Part shown: positions 36,161 to 44,374 of the stretch, in pieces | Layout: each line of letters opens with the position of its first letter | Numbering within the stretch: the first letter of the stretch is position 1 | DNA from: Streptomyces sp. NBC_00358 | GTDB lineage: Bacteria; Actinomycetota; Actinomycetes; Streptomycetales; Streptomycetaceae | DNA length: 64,000 bases | Direction of reading: 5' to 3' | Assembly: GCF_036099295.1 (NCBI RefSeq) | Contig: NZ_CP107976.1 | Span: forward strand, 8,866,001 to 8,930,000 | Notes under the pieces: generated by a model | Seen by the model: only the letters and a program-made list of their open reading frames with translations | What the model was told of the DNA's origin: nothing | Database searches by the model: none | Translations under genes and position numbers: made by a program

Positions 36161-36193
36161 CGCGGGCCCCTGCCGAGTCGGCAGGGGCCCGCG
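36161..36193. terminator. Large perfect hairpin, 16-bp arms
   Basis: CGCGGGCCCCTGCCGA and TCGGCAGGGGCCCGCG are exact inverted repeats with a single intervening base. It lies 94 nt beyond the stop of the minus-strand hydrolase gene (36287-37024) and upstream of the DUF6086-like gene, so it likely terminates the hydrolase transcript. There is no T-tract, as is common in actinobacteria. Confidence 0.7.
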
Positions 36194-36286
36194 CCGCAGA
36201 GAGCGGAGGACAGTCGGGACCTGTCCTCGACGGCGGCATCATGGCCGATGCCGCTCACCGTCTGCTGTCGGCCTGACGACCCCGTC

Positions 36287-37024
36287 TCACTTCAGGTGCC
36301 GGGCGAAGAAACGGGCCCCGTCCTCCATCTCGGACCGCGGGACGCCGGTGTGCCCGCCGAGGTTGGCGTGCAGTGACTTCTCCTTGGAGCCGAAGGCGTC
36401 GAACAGGTCGAGGGCCGCCTGCCGGTCGTTCCCCTCGTCGTCCCACTGCAGCAGGACCCGCAGCGGAATGGTGACCTGGCGGGCCTCCTCGACGATGGCG
36501 GCGGGAACGAGACTCCCGGCGAAGAAGCCGGCTACCGCGATGCGCGGCTCGACCAGCGCGAGGCGGATGCCGATGGAGATCACTCCGCCCTCGAACGCGA
36601 CCGGGCCGCCGATCTCCGGCAGCGAAAGGAGCGCGTCCAGGGCGGTCTGCCATTCCGGGACCGCCTTGTCGACCAGCGGGAGGACGAGGGCGTCGACGAT
36701 CTCGTCGCTGACCGGCTTGCCGGCCTGCAGCGCCCCGCGCAGGTCGGCGCGGGCCTGCTCGACGGCGGGCCAGCGGGGCCGGTCACCGCTCCCGGGGAGT
36801 TCGATGGTGGCCGCGGCCCAGCCGTACTCCGCCGCGTAGTGCCGGGCGCGCCCCGCCAGCCGGGGGTACATCCTGCGCAGTCCGAGGGGAGGGTGGCCGA
36901 TCAGGATCAGTGGCACCGGTGCGGATACGGAGGCGGGTGTCCACAGGATGCCTGGGATCTCGCCGAGGGTGAATTCGCGTTCGAGGACGCCGTCGTCGAG
37001 GCGCTGCTCAGAAGTGAAGTGCAT
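36287..37024 (-). CDS. Alpha/beta hydrolase (dienelactone-hydrolase-like)
   Basis: 245 aa. The fold is recognisable from PLILIGHPPLG, the strand-turn EGGVISIGIRLAL, an acid in LLQWDDEGND and the final His in NLGGHTGVP. The nucleophile elbow reads VISIG rather than GxSxG, so the catalytic Ser is plausible but in an atypical elbow. Same overall organisation as the hydrolase at 28414-29196. Substrate unknown. Confidence 0.75.
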   Translation of the reverse strand: MHFTSEQRLDDGVLEREFTLGEIPGILWTPASVSAPVPLILIGHPPLGLRRMYPRLAGRARHYAAEYGWAAATIELPGSGDRPRWPAVEQARADLRGALQAGKPVSDEIVDALVLPLVDKAVPEWQTALDALLSLPEIGGPVAFEGGVISIGIRLALVEPRIAVAGFFAGSLVPAAIVEEARQVTIPLRVLLQWDDEGNDRQAALDLFDAFGSKEKSLHANLGGHTGVPRSEMEDGARFFARHLK

Positions 37025-37296
37025 GGTCGTGCCTTTCGGGAGTGCTCATGAACGGCGCTCCCGGACGACCTATCGCCCGACCGTGACCCCGGAGGAGAGC
37101 ACCCATGTCGATACTGTGTTCACGGGTACCACCTCCTCGTTCTCTCGCACGGCCTCCGGAAACTTAGCAGTGGTCGCCGTCGTCCGCCAAACGCTTTCCT
37201 GCAGGTTTCCGGGGTCGGGCAGCGGCAGCCTATGCATCGTGCGCGCGCGTTCGACGAAGCCTGATAGCGGCCTGATGACGAGTAGGGAGACCCGGC

Positions 37297-37833
37297 GTGG
37301 GTGACAGTGTGGTCCAGAGGATCGTTCGGCCCGAGCGCGTGACCGCGGGCCCATGGCTGGAGGTGATCGCGTCGAACCTGGAGTACCACCGCGCGACCTT
37401 CCTGTGGAAATGCGAGGGGCTCTCGGACACAGAGCTGCGGCAACGGCCTTTGCGGTCGTCGGCGTTGACCCTGCTGGGGCTCATGCGCCATCTGCAGGGA
37501 GTCGAACGGGCCTGGTTCCAGCGGACGCTGGCAGGCACGACGCCTCGGTTCTTCCCGTACCGGACCTACGTCACCGTCGGCGGCGAGCAGTGGTACGACG
37601 AGTCGGACCCCACGTCGGCCGTCGACGTCTACGAGGACTACCTGAAGGCGTGCGAGGAGTCGCGGCGGGTCTTCGCGCGGGTGACCGGCGACCTCGCGCG
37701 GATCGTGCCCAACCCGGAGTTCGGCGACACCGATGTGCGGTTCGTACTGGAGCACGTGATCGAGGAATACGCCCGTCATGTCGGCCACGCGGATCTCCTG
37801 CGCGAGGCCATCGACGGCGCCACCGGCGAGTGA
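37297..37833 (+). CDS. DinB/DUF664 family protein
   Basis: 178 aa four-helix-bundle protein. The three metal-binding His are visible: one in LMRHLQGVERAW, two in EEYARHVGHADLLRE. DUF664/DinB proteins of actinobacteria include mycothiol-dependent transferases; which thiol or substrate is used here is unknown. GTG 37297 has GGGAG about 8 nt upstream. I see no gene in the 272 bp to the left. Confidence 0.85.
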   Translation: MGDSVVQRIVRPERVTAGPWLEVIASNLEYHRATFLWKCEGLSDTELRQRPLRSSALTLLGLMRHLQGVERAWFQRTLAGTTPRFFPYRTYVTVGGEQWYDESDPTSAVDVYEDYLKACEESRRVFARVTGDLARIVPNPEFGDTDVRFVLEHVIEEYARHVGHADLLREAIDGATGE

Positions 37834-37975
37834 CCCGCCCTCTCCGCGATGCCGTCGGCCGGAGCCTCCATGTCGTCGCGGATACCGCTTTGTTCGGCAC
37901 CCGCGACGGAAACGTCCGCGTTCGGATTCTTGTACAGTCGGACGCCCTGGCCGGCCGGCGGGGAGGGGAGTCGGC

Positions 37976-38422
37976 GTGACCGACAGCAGCCGTGGATACG
38001 TCAGAGACCGGCGTGGATGCCGCCATTGGGGCCCGCACGGCGCGGCGGGACTGCTCGTGCGACAGGGCAGCCGGTTTCTGCTCCAGCGCCGCTCCTGGCG
38101 GGTCCACCACGGTCGGAGCTGGAGCATTCCGGGGGGCGCGTTGAACGCCGGGGAGAGCCCGTGGGAAGGGGCCCGCCGGGAGTTCGCGGAGGAACTCGGC
38201 GGTGTTCCGGTCCTCCGACACGTGCGGACCTTCGTGGACGACCACGGTGGATGGGCGTACCACACCGTCGTCGCGGATGTCAGCGAGCCGTTCTCCCCGA
38301 CCGGCGGCGACGGCGAGGCTGCCGCCCATCGGTGGTGCACCCCCGCCGAGATCGCCTCGCTCCCGCTCCACCCCGGATTCGCCGCCACCTGGCCGCAGTT
38401 GCTGACGGACCTGGACACCTGA
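37976..38422 (+). CDS. NUDIX hydrolase
   Basis: 148 aa with a complete Nudix box from GGALNAGESPWEGA to REFAEELGG (GX5EX7REUXEEXGU). Such proteins hydrolyse nucleoside diphosphates linked to a moiety X; the short length suggests a house-cleaning or mutT-like function. GTG 37976 lies behind GGGGAGGGG. Confidence 0.87.
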   Translation: MTDSSRGYVRDRRGCRHWGPHGAAGLLVRQGSRFLLQRRSWRVHHGRSWSIPGGALNAGESPWEGARREFAEELGGVPVLRHVRTFVDDHGGWAYHTVVADVSEPFSPTGGDGEAAAHRWCTPAEIASLPLHPGFAATWPQLLTDLDT

Positions 38423-38443
38423 AGGCCCGGAGCCCTGAGCCCG

Positions 38444-38508
38444 GAGCCGCGAGCCGCAGCCCGCAGCCCGGAGCCGCGAGCCGCAGCCCGCAGCCCGGAG
38501 CCGCGAGC
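38444..38508. repeat. 27-bp minisatellite (two full copies plus 11 bp)
   Basis: Unit 1 at 38444-38470 and unit 2 at 38471-38497 are identical 27-mers starting gagccgcgagcc; a third copy breaks off after 11 bp. It sits between the convergent NUDIX and deacetylase genes, directly after the NUDIX stop, and is internally made of smaller gagccgc/cagccc motifs. Confidence 0.85.
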
Positions 38509-38640
38509 AGCGAGTCCGAATCCGGGAGCCGAAGGGATACCCCTCGGCCCCGGTGGCACCGCGGTGTTGGGCCACCGGTGGGTGTTTCGGCGCAGCCGTC
38601 TCGTTCCTCTGGCCCGCCCCGCCCCGCCCGCCGCCGCCCG

Positions 38641-40269
38641 CTACACGGCGGGGTCGGTGCGGCCGGTGCCCGAGGCCGTCCGCTGGGCGTCGCCGGTTCC
38701 GGGGAGGACACCGGGGAGCTGCTTGACGGCCAGGGACGAGAAGCTGGGCCAGGCGGCACCGGCGCGGTTGACGCCGACGCGCAGTCCGATGCCCCCGGTG
38801 ATGTCGGCGGCCTTGTGCCGTGAGGTCCAGCGCGCGGTGACGGAGCCGTCGACCCGCACGGTGGTGGTCGGGCCGCTGACGGTGACCCGGATCCGGTGCT
38901 CGACGGCAGGGGCGAGCGCGCGTTCGGCTACCGGCCTGCCGTCGGCGGAGAGGATCAGGGTGCCCCGGCTCACGCTGACGGCGACCGGCTCCAAGCTGTC
39001 GTTGCGGACCTGTACGGCGCCCTGGTTCGTACCGTTGCCGAGCCCGGTGACGGTGGCGTCCACCTGGTACGAGGACCAGTCGACGCTGCTCATGTTCCGG
39101 TAGTCGGCGGCGGCGTAGCGGGCGTGGCCGGAGGGCGCGGACCCCTGCCCGGTCAGCACGCCGATGCCCTGCTGGGCCAGTCCGTCGTTGCGTGTCCACA
39201 GCGCCGGACGTGACAGCGGAGCGGTGTCCGACGGGGCCACCTGGGTCCACTGCGCGATCTGGTTCATCAGGTGGGCCGGCGTGGTCGTGTGCACCACTTC
39301 GAGTCGCTGTACGACCCTTGCCGCGGCGGCTCGCCTGCCGGCCGTGAGCGGGCGCGAGGAGTGGTTGGTCACCGTGGCGGTGAAGTACCGGTCGAGCAGG
39401 TCCTGGAGTGTGGGACCGGGCTTGGGCAGGTTCGCCTTCTCGGTCGCCTCGGAGAAGGGGAAGGCGAAGACCCGGGGCTTCGGGAGGCCGTGGTGGGCGA
39501 AGTCCGCGAACGACCGCTTGATGTCGTCGGTGACCCGGCGCTCGTACTCGGCGGTGGTCTCCAGGCGGTTGCGGTCCTTGAGCCACATCCGGTTGGCCAG
39601 AACGGAGGCCTGGCGCCCGGAGGCGTCCACCGCCGCGCGCCGGTGAAGGTCGCGGGTGTGGTCCTGGAAGTCCCATCGGCCGGAGTCGGCCATGCGGTCG
39701 ATCTCTCGCCAGGACAGGTAGTAGGGGCGCCGGTCGACCTGTCCGGTGATCAGGAACACGGAGCCGTGCATGTGGTGGCGGGCGAGGATGCGGTCGCCGT
39801 ACACCCACAGGCCGTCGGGGCCGTCGTCGAAGGTGATGTACACCGAACGGGGCGGGGTGGGCCCGCCGTTGAGGTACTGGACGAACTCGTCCGTCGTGAG
39901 GCTGCGGTAGCCGGCCTTCTGGAGCGCGGCCAGTTGGGCGTCGAAGGCCCGGGGGGTGACGACATAGGGGCTGTGGGAGTAGCCGATGTCGTGGTAGGCG
40001 AGCACCACGGGCGCCGAGGTGGCGGGCAGGTTCCGGACGGCCGTGGCCCAGGAAGCTGTGTCGGCGGAGGTCAGGCGCACCGCGGTGGTGTCCGCCTGGG
40101 TGCTCATGTACTTCTGGTACTGGTAGTACTCGGCCGCGGCGTAGAAGGGCAGCGCGAGTACGGCCAGGGCGAGGAACACCAGGCCGGCCCGGGCGGCGAA
40201 GTGCCCCGGTCCGCGGCGGGGCCGGCGGCGCGTCGCGGTCGGCGCCCCGGGGGACTCCATGTGGGTCAC
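38641..40269 (-). CDS. Membrane-anchored polysaccharide deacetylase (PgaB/IcaB-like)
   Basis: 542 aa. One N-terminal membrane helix (about 28-48) places the enzyme outside the cell. The NodB-type domain shows VLAYHDIG (H93), TFDDGP (146-151, D148/D149) and DHTRDLH (H204 and H209), the metal site of CE4 enzymes that remove acetyl groups from poly-N-acetylglucosamine. The C-terminal about 180 residues form a beta-sandwich-like module (VRVDGSVTARW, GIGLRVGV) likely to bind glycan. GTG 40269 overlaps the stop of the 35-aa gene (GTGA) and has AGAGGAAG about 10 nt upstream. Confidence 0.87.
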   Translation of the reverse strand: MTHMESPGAPTATRRRPRRGPGHFAARAGLVFLALAVLALPFYAAAEYYQYQKYMSTQADTTAVRLTSADTASWATAVRNLPATSAPVVLAYHDIGYSHSPYVVTPRAFDAQLAALQKAGYRSLTTDEFVQYLNGGPTPPRSVYITFDDGPDGLWVYGDRILARHHMHGSVFLITGQVDRRPYYLSWREIDRMADSGRWDFQDHTRDLHRRAAVDASGRQASVLANRMWLKDRNRLETTAEYERRVTDDIKRSFADFAHHGLPKPRVFAFPFSEATEKANLPKPGPTLQDLLDRYFTATVTNHSSRPLTAGRRAAAARVVQRLEVVHTTTPAHLMNQIAQWTQVAPSDTAPLSRPALWTRNDGLAQQGIGVLTGQGSAPSGHARYAAADYRNMSSVDWSSYQVDATVTGLGNGTNQGAVQVRNDSLEPVAVSVSRGTLILSADGRPVAERALAPAVEHRIRVTVSGPTTTVRVDGSVTARWTSRHKAADITGGIGLRVGVNRAGAAWPSFSSLAVKQLPGVLPGTGDAQRTASGTGRTDPAV

Positions 40270-40373
40270 GGCAGAAGGCTTCCTCTTGTGAGTACGATCA
40301 GGTAGATACCGCACACCACGGCGGCGGAGAGCAGCGCCGCGAGCAGTCGCAGGGCCAGACGCGTCCTTGTCAT
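40266..40373 (-). CDS. 35-aa single-helix membrane peptide in the exopolysaccharide operon
   Basis: Starts with the basic segment MTRTRLALRL, followed by one hydrophobic helix (LLAALLSAAVVCGIYLIVL) and a short tail. Its ATG overlaps the stop of the glycosyltransferase gene by one base and its stop overlaps the GTG of the deacetylase, so it is tightly coupled. By position and type it could be a functional analogue of PgaD/IcaD, the small membrane partners that activate GT2 synthases. No sequence similarity to those is claimed. Confidence 0.7.
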   Translation of the reverse strand: MTRTRLALRLLAALLSAAVVCGIYLIVLTRGSLLP

Positions 40374-42136
40374 CAGTTCGCCCCCCGGGCCCAGACCCCA
40401 CGCCGGATGGTGGCGAAGGAATAGGGCAGCAGCCAGGCCAGGACGAGCGCGGAGAGCAGGCTCATCAGCGGCCGGTAGCGCCAGCGGTCGTCCCCCGGGT
40501 TGTCGATCTTGAAGGCGAGCCCCCAGACACAGCCCTTGAGGGTCACTCCGCACAGGTACAGCAGGGTCAGGAAGGCCGCGCCGTGCAGCGGCGCCCACAG
40601 CAGGTGGCGGACGGCCATGAAGGGTGCCGAGACGACCCACAGGGCGTGCCCGTAGTAGAGGGCGGCCGGGCCGGGGCCGCGGCGCCACATGAAGGACCCG
40701 GTGAAGAACAGGTTGCGGATGAAGCTCTTCTTCCAGCGGATCTGCTGCTTCATGAAGGGCTTGAAGCGGGCGGGCACGTTGGTCCACACCTTGGCGGACT
40801 GCACGTAGCCGATCCGCCAGGCCCGCTCGGGGTAGTCCCGCTCGGCGACGAACGGGGAGTCGGCGTGACGCTCCTTCAGCGCCCTGCCGCGCCAGCGCTG
40901 TCCGAGGACGTAGCCGGTGAGCTGGCGGTCCGTGGCGAATCGGAAGGGTGCGCCGAGGAAGCGGTCGCCGGCCCAGGCGGGGAGGTAGTTGTAGATGGCG
41001 TCGCGGCGGAAGACGGCCAGCGGTCCGGAGACACACGTCACCGAGCCGAAGGTGGCCTCGGCCGCCTTCGCCACCCTGAACTGGCCCTCGTACCAGACGT
41101 CCTGGGCCTTGGTGAAGAACGTGTCGTCCGCGTTCAGCGCCCGGGTGTGACCGCTGACCGCGCCCAGCTCGGGGTGGGTGACCAGGGCGTGGACGCAGCG
41201 GGCCAGCGCGTCCGGGGCGAGGATGCAGTCGGAGTCGGTGAAGGCGATGACGTCGCCGTCGGCGACCTCGCAGGCCCTTACCAGAGCGTGCTTCTTGCCG
41301 ACGTTCTTCTCCAGGTAGATGACCGTGATGCCGAGTTCGCGCTCCAGGCGGCGCAGCACGTCCCGGGTTCCGTCCTCGGAGAGGTCGTCGGCCACGACGA
41401 TCTGCAGGTCCGGGTAGTCGCTGTCGGCCATGGAGCGCACGCAGGCCTCGATGCACTCCTCCTCGTCCTTGACGGCCAGCAGGAAGGAGACCCGGGGGAC
41501 CGTGGGCAGGGCGGGGAAGGAGGCGAGTTCACCGGCGCGGGGCCGGCGCCGCAGCTGACGCTCGGAGGGATCGTCGTAGCGGCTGTAGGCGATGTACAGC
41601 ATGGCGATGGTGCCGACCAGGACGGTGAAGCCGTAGCCGAGGACCACCGGGTTCTGGGCCAGTCGCGGTGCCTCACGGGCGAGGAGCAGCAGCAGGGGCA
41701 GCAGGCAGAGCAGGGTCAGGACGCGGCGGGCCGCGTGCCGGATCGCCGTGTCCTGCCGGTCCAGCCAGCGGCGGACGACACCGGGCCGGTGGGGGCGGGC
41801 CGAGCGCAGCCGGGACAGTTCGACGGGCGCCGCGCCGGGCCGGCGGGGTTCGGCAGGCGCCGTGCGGGGGTGGGGGAGTTCGACGGGCACGGTCCGAGGA
41901 AGGACGGGCGCGGGTGCGGCCACGAGGTCCACCGAGCCCGTCTCCCGCGTCGGTGTACGACCGCCGGAGAGCTGTTCCCCGAACACCTGGCCCGCGTGGA
42001 CGAGGTCGTCGCCGAGGTGCAGCGTGTCGATGTACCGCGCCTCGTCGGCCGTCGGGCCGGCGGGGGCGAGGCGGGGCAGGGGCGCTTCCCTGTACGAGCC
42101 CTCGTCACCCCGGGAGGGGTGCGATCGGCTGCTCAC
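40373..42136 (-). CDS. Processive GT2 polysaccharide synthase
   Basis: 587 aa. Long Pro/Ala/Arg-rich cytoplasmic N-terminus (1-135), two membrane helices, a GT-A domain with the nucleotide-binding VAD and DSD (301-303) motifs, TDRQL at 402-406 in the acceptor position where ED is usual, and QQIRW (464-468), then further membrane helices. This is the layout of hyaluronan/chitin/PNAG-type synthases that polymerise and extrude a glycan. GTG 42136 overlaps the stop of the dehydrogenase gene (GTGA). Streptomyces matA/matB encode related aggregation polysaccharide enzymes (established knowledge). Confidence 0.88.
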   Translation of the reverse strand: MSSRSHPSRGDEGSYREAPLPRLAPAGPTADEARYIDTLHLGDDLVHAGQVFGEQLSGGRTPTRETGSVDLVAAPAPVLPRTVPVELPHPRTAPAEPRRPGAAPVELSRLRSARPHRPGVVRRWLDRQDTAIRHAARRVLTLLCLLPLLLLLAREAPRLAQNPVVLGYGFTVLVGTIAMLYIAYSRYDDPSERQLRRRPRAGELASFPALPTVPRVSFLLAVKDEEECIEACVRSMADSDYPDLQIVVADDLSEDGTRDVLRRLERELGITVIYLEKNVGKKHALVRACEVADGDVIAFTDSDCILAPDALARCVHALVTHPELGAVSGHTRALNADDTFFTKAQDVWYEGQFRVAKAAEATFGSVTCVSGPLAVFRRDAIYNYLPAWAGDRFLGAPFRFATDRQLTGYVLGQRWRGRALKERHADSPFVAERDYPERAWRIGYVQSAKVWTNVPARFKPFMKQQIRWKKSFIRNLFFTGSFMWRRGPGPAALYYGHALWVVSAPFMAVRHLLWAPLHGAAFLTLLYLCGVTLKGCVWGLAFKIDNPGDDRWRYRPLMSLLSALVLAWLLPYSFATIRRGVWARGAN

Positions 42137-43500
42137 ACGACCGCCTTGCCGGGCACGGAGTCGAGCCGGTAGGTGGCGTCCAGCACGACCGGCTGCTCGG
42201 TCAGCCAGCCGAGGTCGGCACCGGGGTGGACGGTGTGCACGAGCACGAGGTCCCAGTCCCCGGTCGCGGGCGTCGGCTCACTGGTGTGCACGGCGGTACC
42301 GAGCCGCACGGAGGTCACCAGCGGGTCGTGGAAGGCGAGCTTCGCGCCGTCGGCCGCCAGCTCCTCCATGATCTCCAGCGCCGGGGACTCCCGTACGTCG
42401 GCCACACCGGGCTTGTAGGCCACGCCGACGACCAGCACGCGGGCGCCGCAGATCGACCTGCCGTGCTCGGCGAGGAGGTCCCGCACGCGCTGCGCGACGC
42501 GCCGCGGCCGGCCCGCGATGGCGGTCATGGCGGCGTCGATGAGGGGCGAGGACACCCGGCGGGCGCGCAACTGCCACAGCAGGTAGTGCGGGTCGCAGGG
42601 TATGCAGTGCCCGCCGACGCCGGGGCCGGGGTAGAAGGGCATGAAGCCGTACGGCTTGGTGGCGGCGGCCTCGATGATCGACAGCGGTTCCAGGCCGAGC
42701 TCCCGGCAGTCCTCGGCGAACTCGTTGGCCAGCGCGATGTTGACCGCGCGGAAGGTGTTCTCCCACAGCTTGGTCATCTCGGCCTGCTCGGCGGAGGGGA
42801 GCAGATGCACGGCCGGTGCGGTGCGCTGCAGGACCGCCTCGGCCAGGCGGTTGGTCAGCTCGTTGGTGCCGCCGGCGACGCGGGGCGTCCGGTCCTGGGC
42901 GTGGTGGGCGTTGCCCGGGTCGATGCGCTCGGGGGAGAAGGCCACGTAGACGTCGGTGCCGACGTCGAATCCGCGCGCGGTCAGCGGCTCCACGAGCAGC
43001 TCACGGGTGGTGCCGACGTAGGTGGTGGAGGTCAGCATGATGAGCTGGCCGGGTGTGGCGTGGGCCACCACGGAGGCGCAGGCGGCGGTCAGCGCGCGCA
43101 GGTCGGGCACCAGGTGCGCGTCGACGGGCGTGGGAACGCAGATGAGCACGGTCCGTGCGTGCCGGATCGCCCGGGGGTCGGAGGTCAGCGTGAAGCTCGG
43201 GTCGTCCGCGTGGGTGGCGAGACGGGCATGGTCGCTGGGCAGCAGGTCGACCTCGCGGCCGCGGATGTCGTCCAGCCTGGCCTCGCTGACGTCGACGCCG
43301 ACGACCTCGTTGCCCGCGGCGAGCAGGGCTAGGGCGGTGGGGAGTCCGACGTAGCCCAGGCCGACGACGGCCACGGTCCCCGCGGCGTACTCGACGGAGG
43401 CCGCGAGGTGCGCGACGGAGGCCGCGGTGTGCTCGTCCGGCGCCGGCTCACGGGTGGCGGACGTGGCAGGGGCAGGCCTGGCGGCCAACAGCAGTTCCAT
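42133..43500 (-). CDS. UDP-N-acetylhexosamine-type 6-dehydrogenase (WbpA/TviB-like)
   Basis: 455 aa. Rossmann motif GLGYVG (47-52); catalytic region GPGVGGHCIPCDP with the nucleophile at C299. The GGHCIP wording is that of UDP-GlcNAc/UDP-ManNAc 6-dehydrogenases, whereas UDP-glucose dehydrogenases usually read GGxCFPKD. It would oxidise a UDP-HexNAc to its uronic acid with two NAD+. As first gene of the operon it likely supplies an activated uronate to the downstream synthase, so the polymer may contain an aminouronic acid. ATG 43500 is used, though the first 40 residues are low-complexity. Confidence 0.87.
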   Translation of the reverse strand: MELLLAARPAPATSATREPAPDEHTAASVAHLAASVEYAAGTVAVVGLGYVGLPTALALLAAGNEVVGVDVSEARLDDIRGREVDLLPSDHARLATHADDPSFTLTSDPRAIRHARTVLICVPTPVDAHLVPDLRALTAACASVVAHATPGQLIMLTSTTYVGTTRELLVEPLTARGFDVGTDVYVAFSPERIDPGNAHHAQDRTPRVAGGTNELTNRLAEAVLQRTAPAVHLLPSAEQAEMTKLWENTFRAVNIALANEFAEDCRELGLEPLSIIEAAATKPYGFMPFYPGPGVGGHCIPCDPHYLLWQLRARRVSSPLIDAAMTAIAGRPRRVAQRVRDLLAEHGRSICGARVLVVGVAYKPGVADVRESPALEIMEELAADGAKLAFHDPLVTSVRLGTAVHTSEPTPATGDWDLVLVHTVHPGADLGWLTEQPVVLDATYRLDSVPGKAVV

Positions 43501-44011
43501 GAATCTCCGTCGTCAGAGTCGTCAGAAGTGGGACAGGTGCACAGCCGGCCCCTGGGGGCTGCCTTGTACGCGAGGAGGGCGTACGGCCGGGCGGCGTGCC
43601 GCATCGGCGCTGCGGTACCCGCAGCAGCCCGGTGGATCGGGGTGCCCTGTCCCACGGCGGACCAGCGCTGAACGACGATGTTCGAGGAGGAGTCCGCGGG
43701 GAAACGTTCTGCAAAGAAACTACGTTAAATCCTTTATCGAATCAAATGGTGAAAAGATGCCGACTTGCCCGATTTCTCAAGGTAATGGCGCGGGCTGGGG
43801 GAATTCTGTGACGCACGACATAACGTTTTCGGCAGCAAATCGCCACTATGTCGCGAACGTCACCTGAAGGTCCATGAGGGGGCGCGGAGTCGCCCCCGGG
43901 GTGCCGCGGTCCGCGCCCGGCAGTGCCGGGCGCGGCGGGTACGGCCCCTACCCGGGGTCCTAGACTGGGCGGGCGCATGAGTGAGGGCTGTGAAGCGGGC
44001 GGGAGTGGGCT
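43501..44011. promoter_or_regulatory. 511-bp divergent regulatory region with an AT-rich core
   Basis: Lies between the exopolysaccharide operon (minus) and the ArsR/P-ATPase genes (plus). The stretch about 43700-43860 is clearly lower in GC than anything around it (for example taaatcctttatcg, cataacgttttcgg) and is probably where promoters for both directions sit. I could not fix -10/-35 boxes, and no open frame in it looks coding. Confidence 0.5.
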
Positions 44012-44374
44012 GTGACGGGAAGCGTCGGTGCTTTCGAGGATCCGTCCGCCGAAGTTCTCGCCGAGGCGGCCGCCGCCTTCGGACTGCTCGCCTCTTCCGC
44101 CCGGCTGCACCTGATGTGGGCCCTGTCACAGGGTGAAAGCGACGTCACACACCTCGCCGACCGGGTCGGCGGCGCCCTGCCGGCGGTCAGCCAGCATCTG
44201 GCCAAGCTGAAGCTCGCCGGACTCGTCCGTTCCCGCCGTGAGGGCCGACGGCAGGTCTACTACGTCGACGACCCCGACATCGTCACCGTGGTGCAGGTGA
44301 TGGTCGGGCAGCTGACCGCGCGATCCCAGCCCGCCCTCGCGCCCGTGCGCGAACTGCACGGCGCCGGTGGCTGA
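44012..44374 (+). CDS. ArsR-family winged-helix regulator
   Basis: 120 aa with the ArsR layout: LASSARLHLMWALSQGESDVTHLADRVG, recognition helix ALPAVSQHLAKLKLAGLV, wing RREGRRQVYYV. No clear Cys cluster of the ELCVCDL type is present; metal sensing, if any, would use C-terminal His/Asp. It overlaps the next gene by 8 nt, so it almost certainly controls the P-type ATPase. Confidence 0.88.
   Translation: MTGSVGAFEDPSAEVLAEAAAAFGLLASSARLHLMWALSQGESDVTHLADRVGGALPAVSQHLAKLKLAGLVRSRREGRRQVYYVDDPDIVTVVQVMVGQLTARSQPALAPVRELHGAGG

Noticed and set aside
41668..43332. Plus-strand frame opposite the dehydrogenase and glycosyltransferase genes
   Set aside because: Antisense shadow; the opposing genes have complete catalytic motifs and coupled starts.
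43700..43860. AT-rich stretch as a horizontally acquired insert
   Set aside because: Too short, no coding frame or flanking repeats; a promoter region between divergent genes explains lower GC better.
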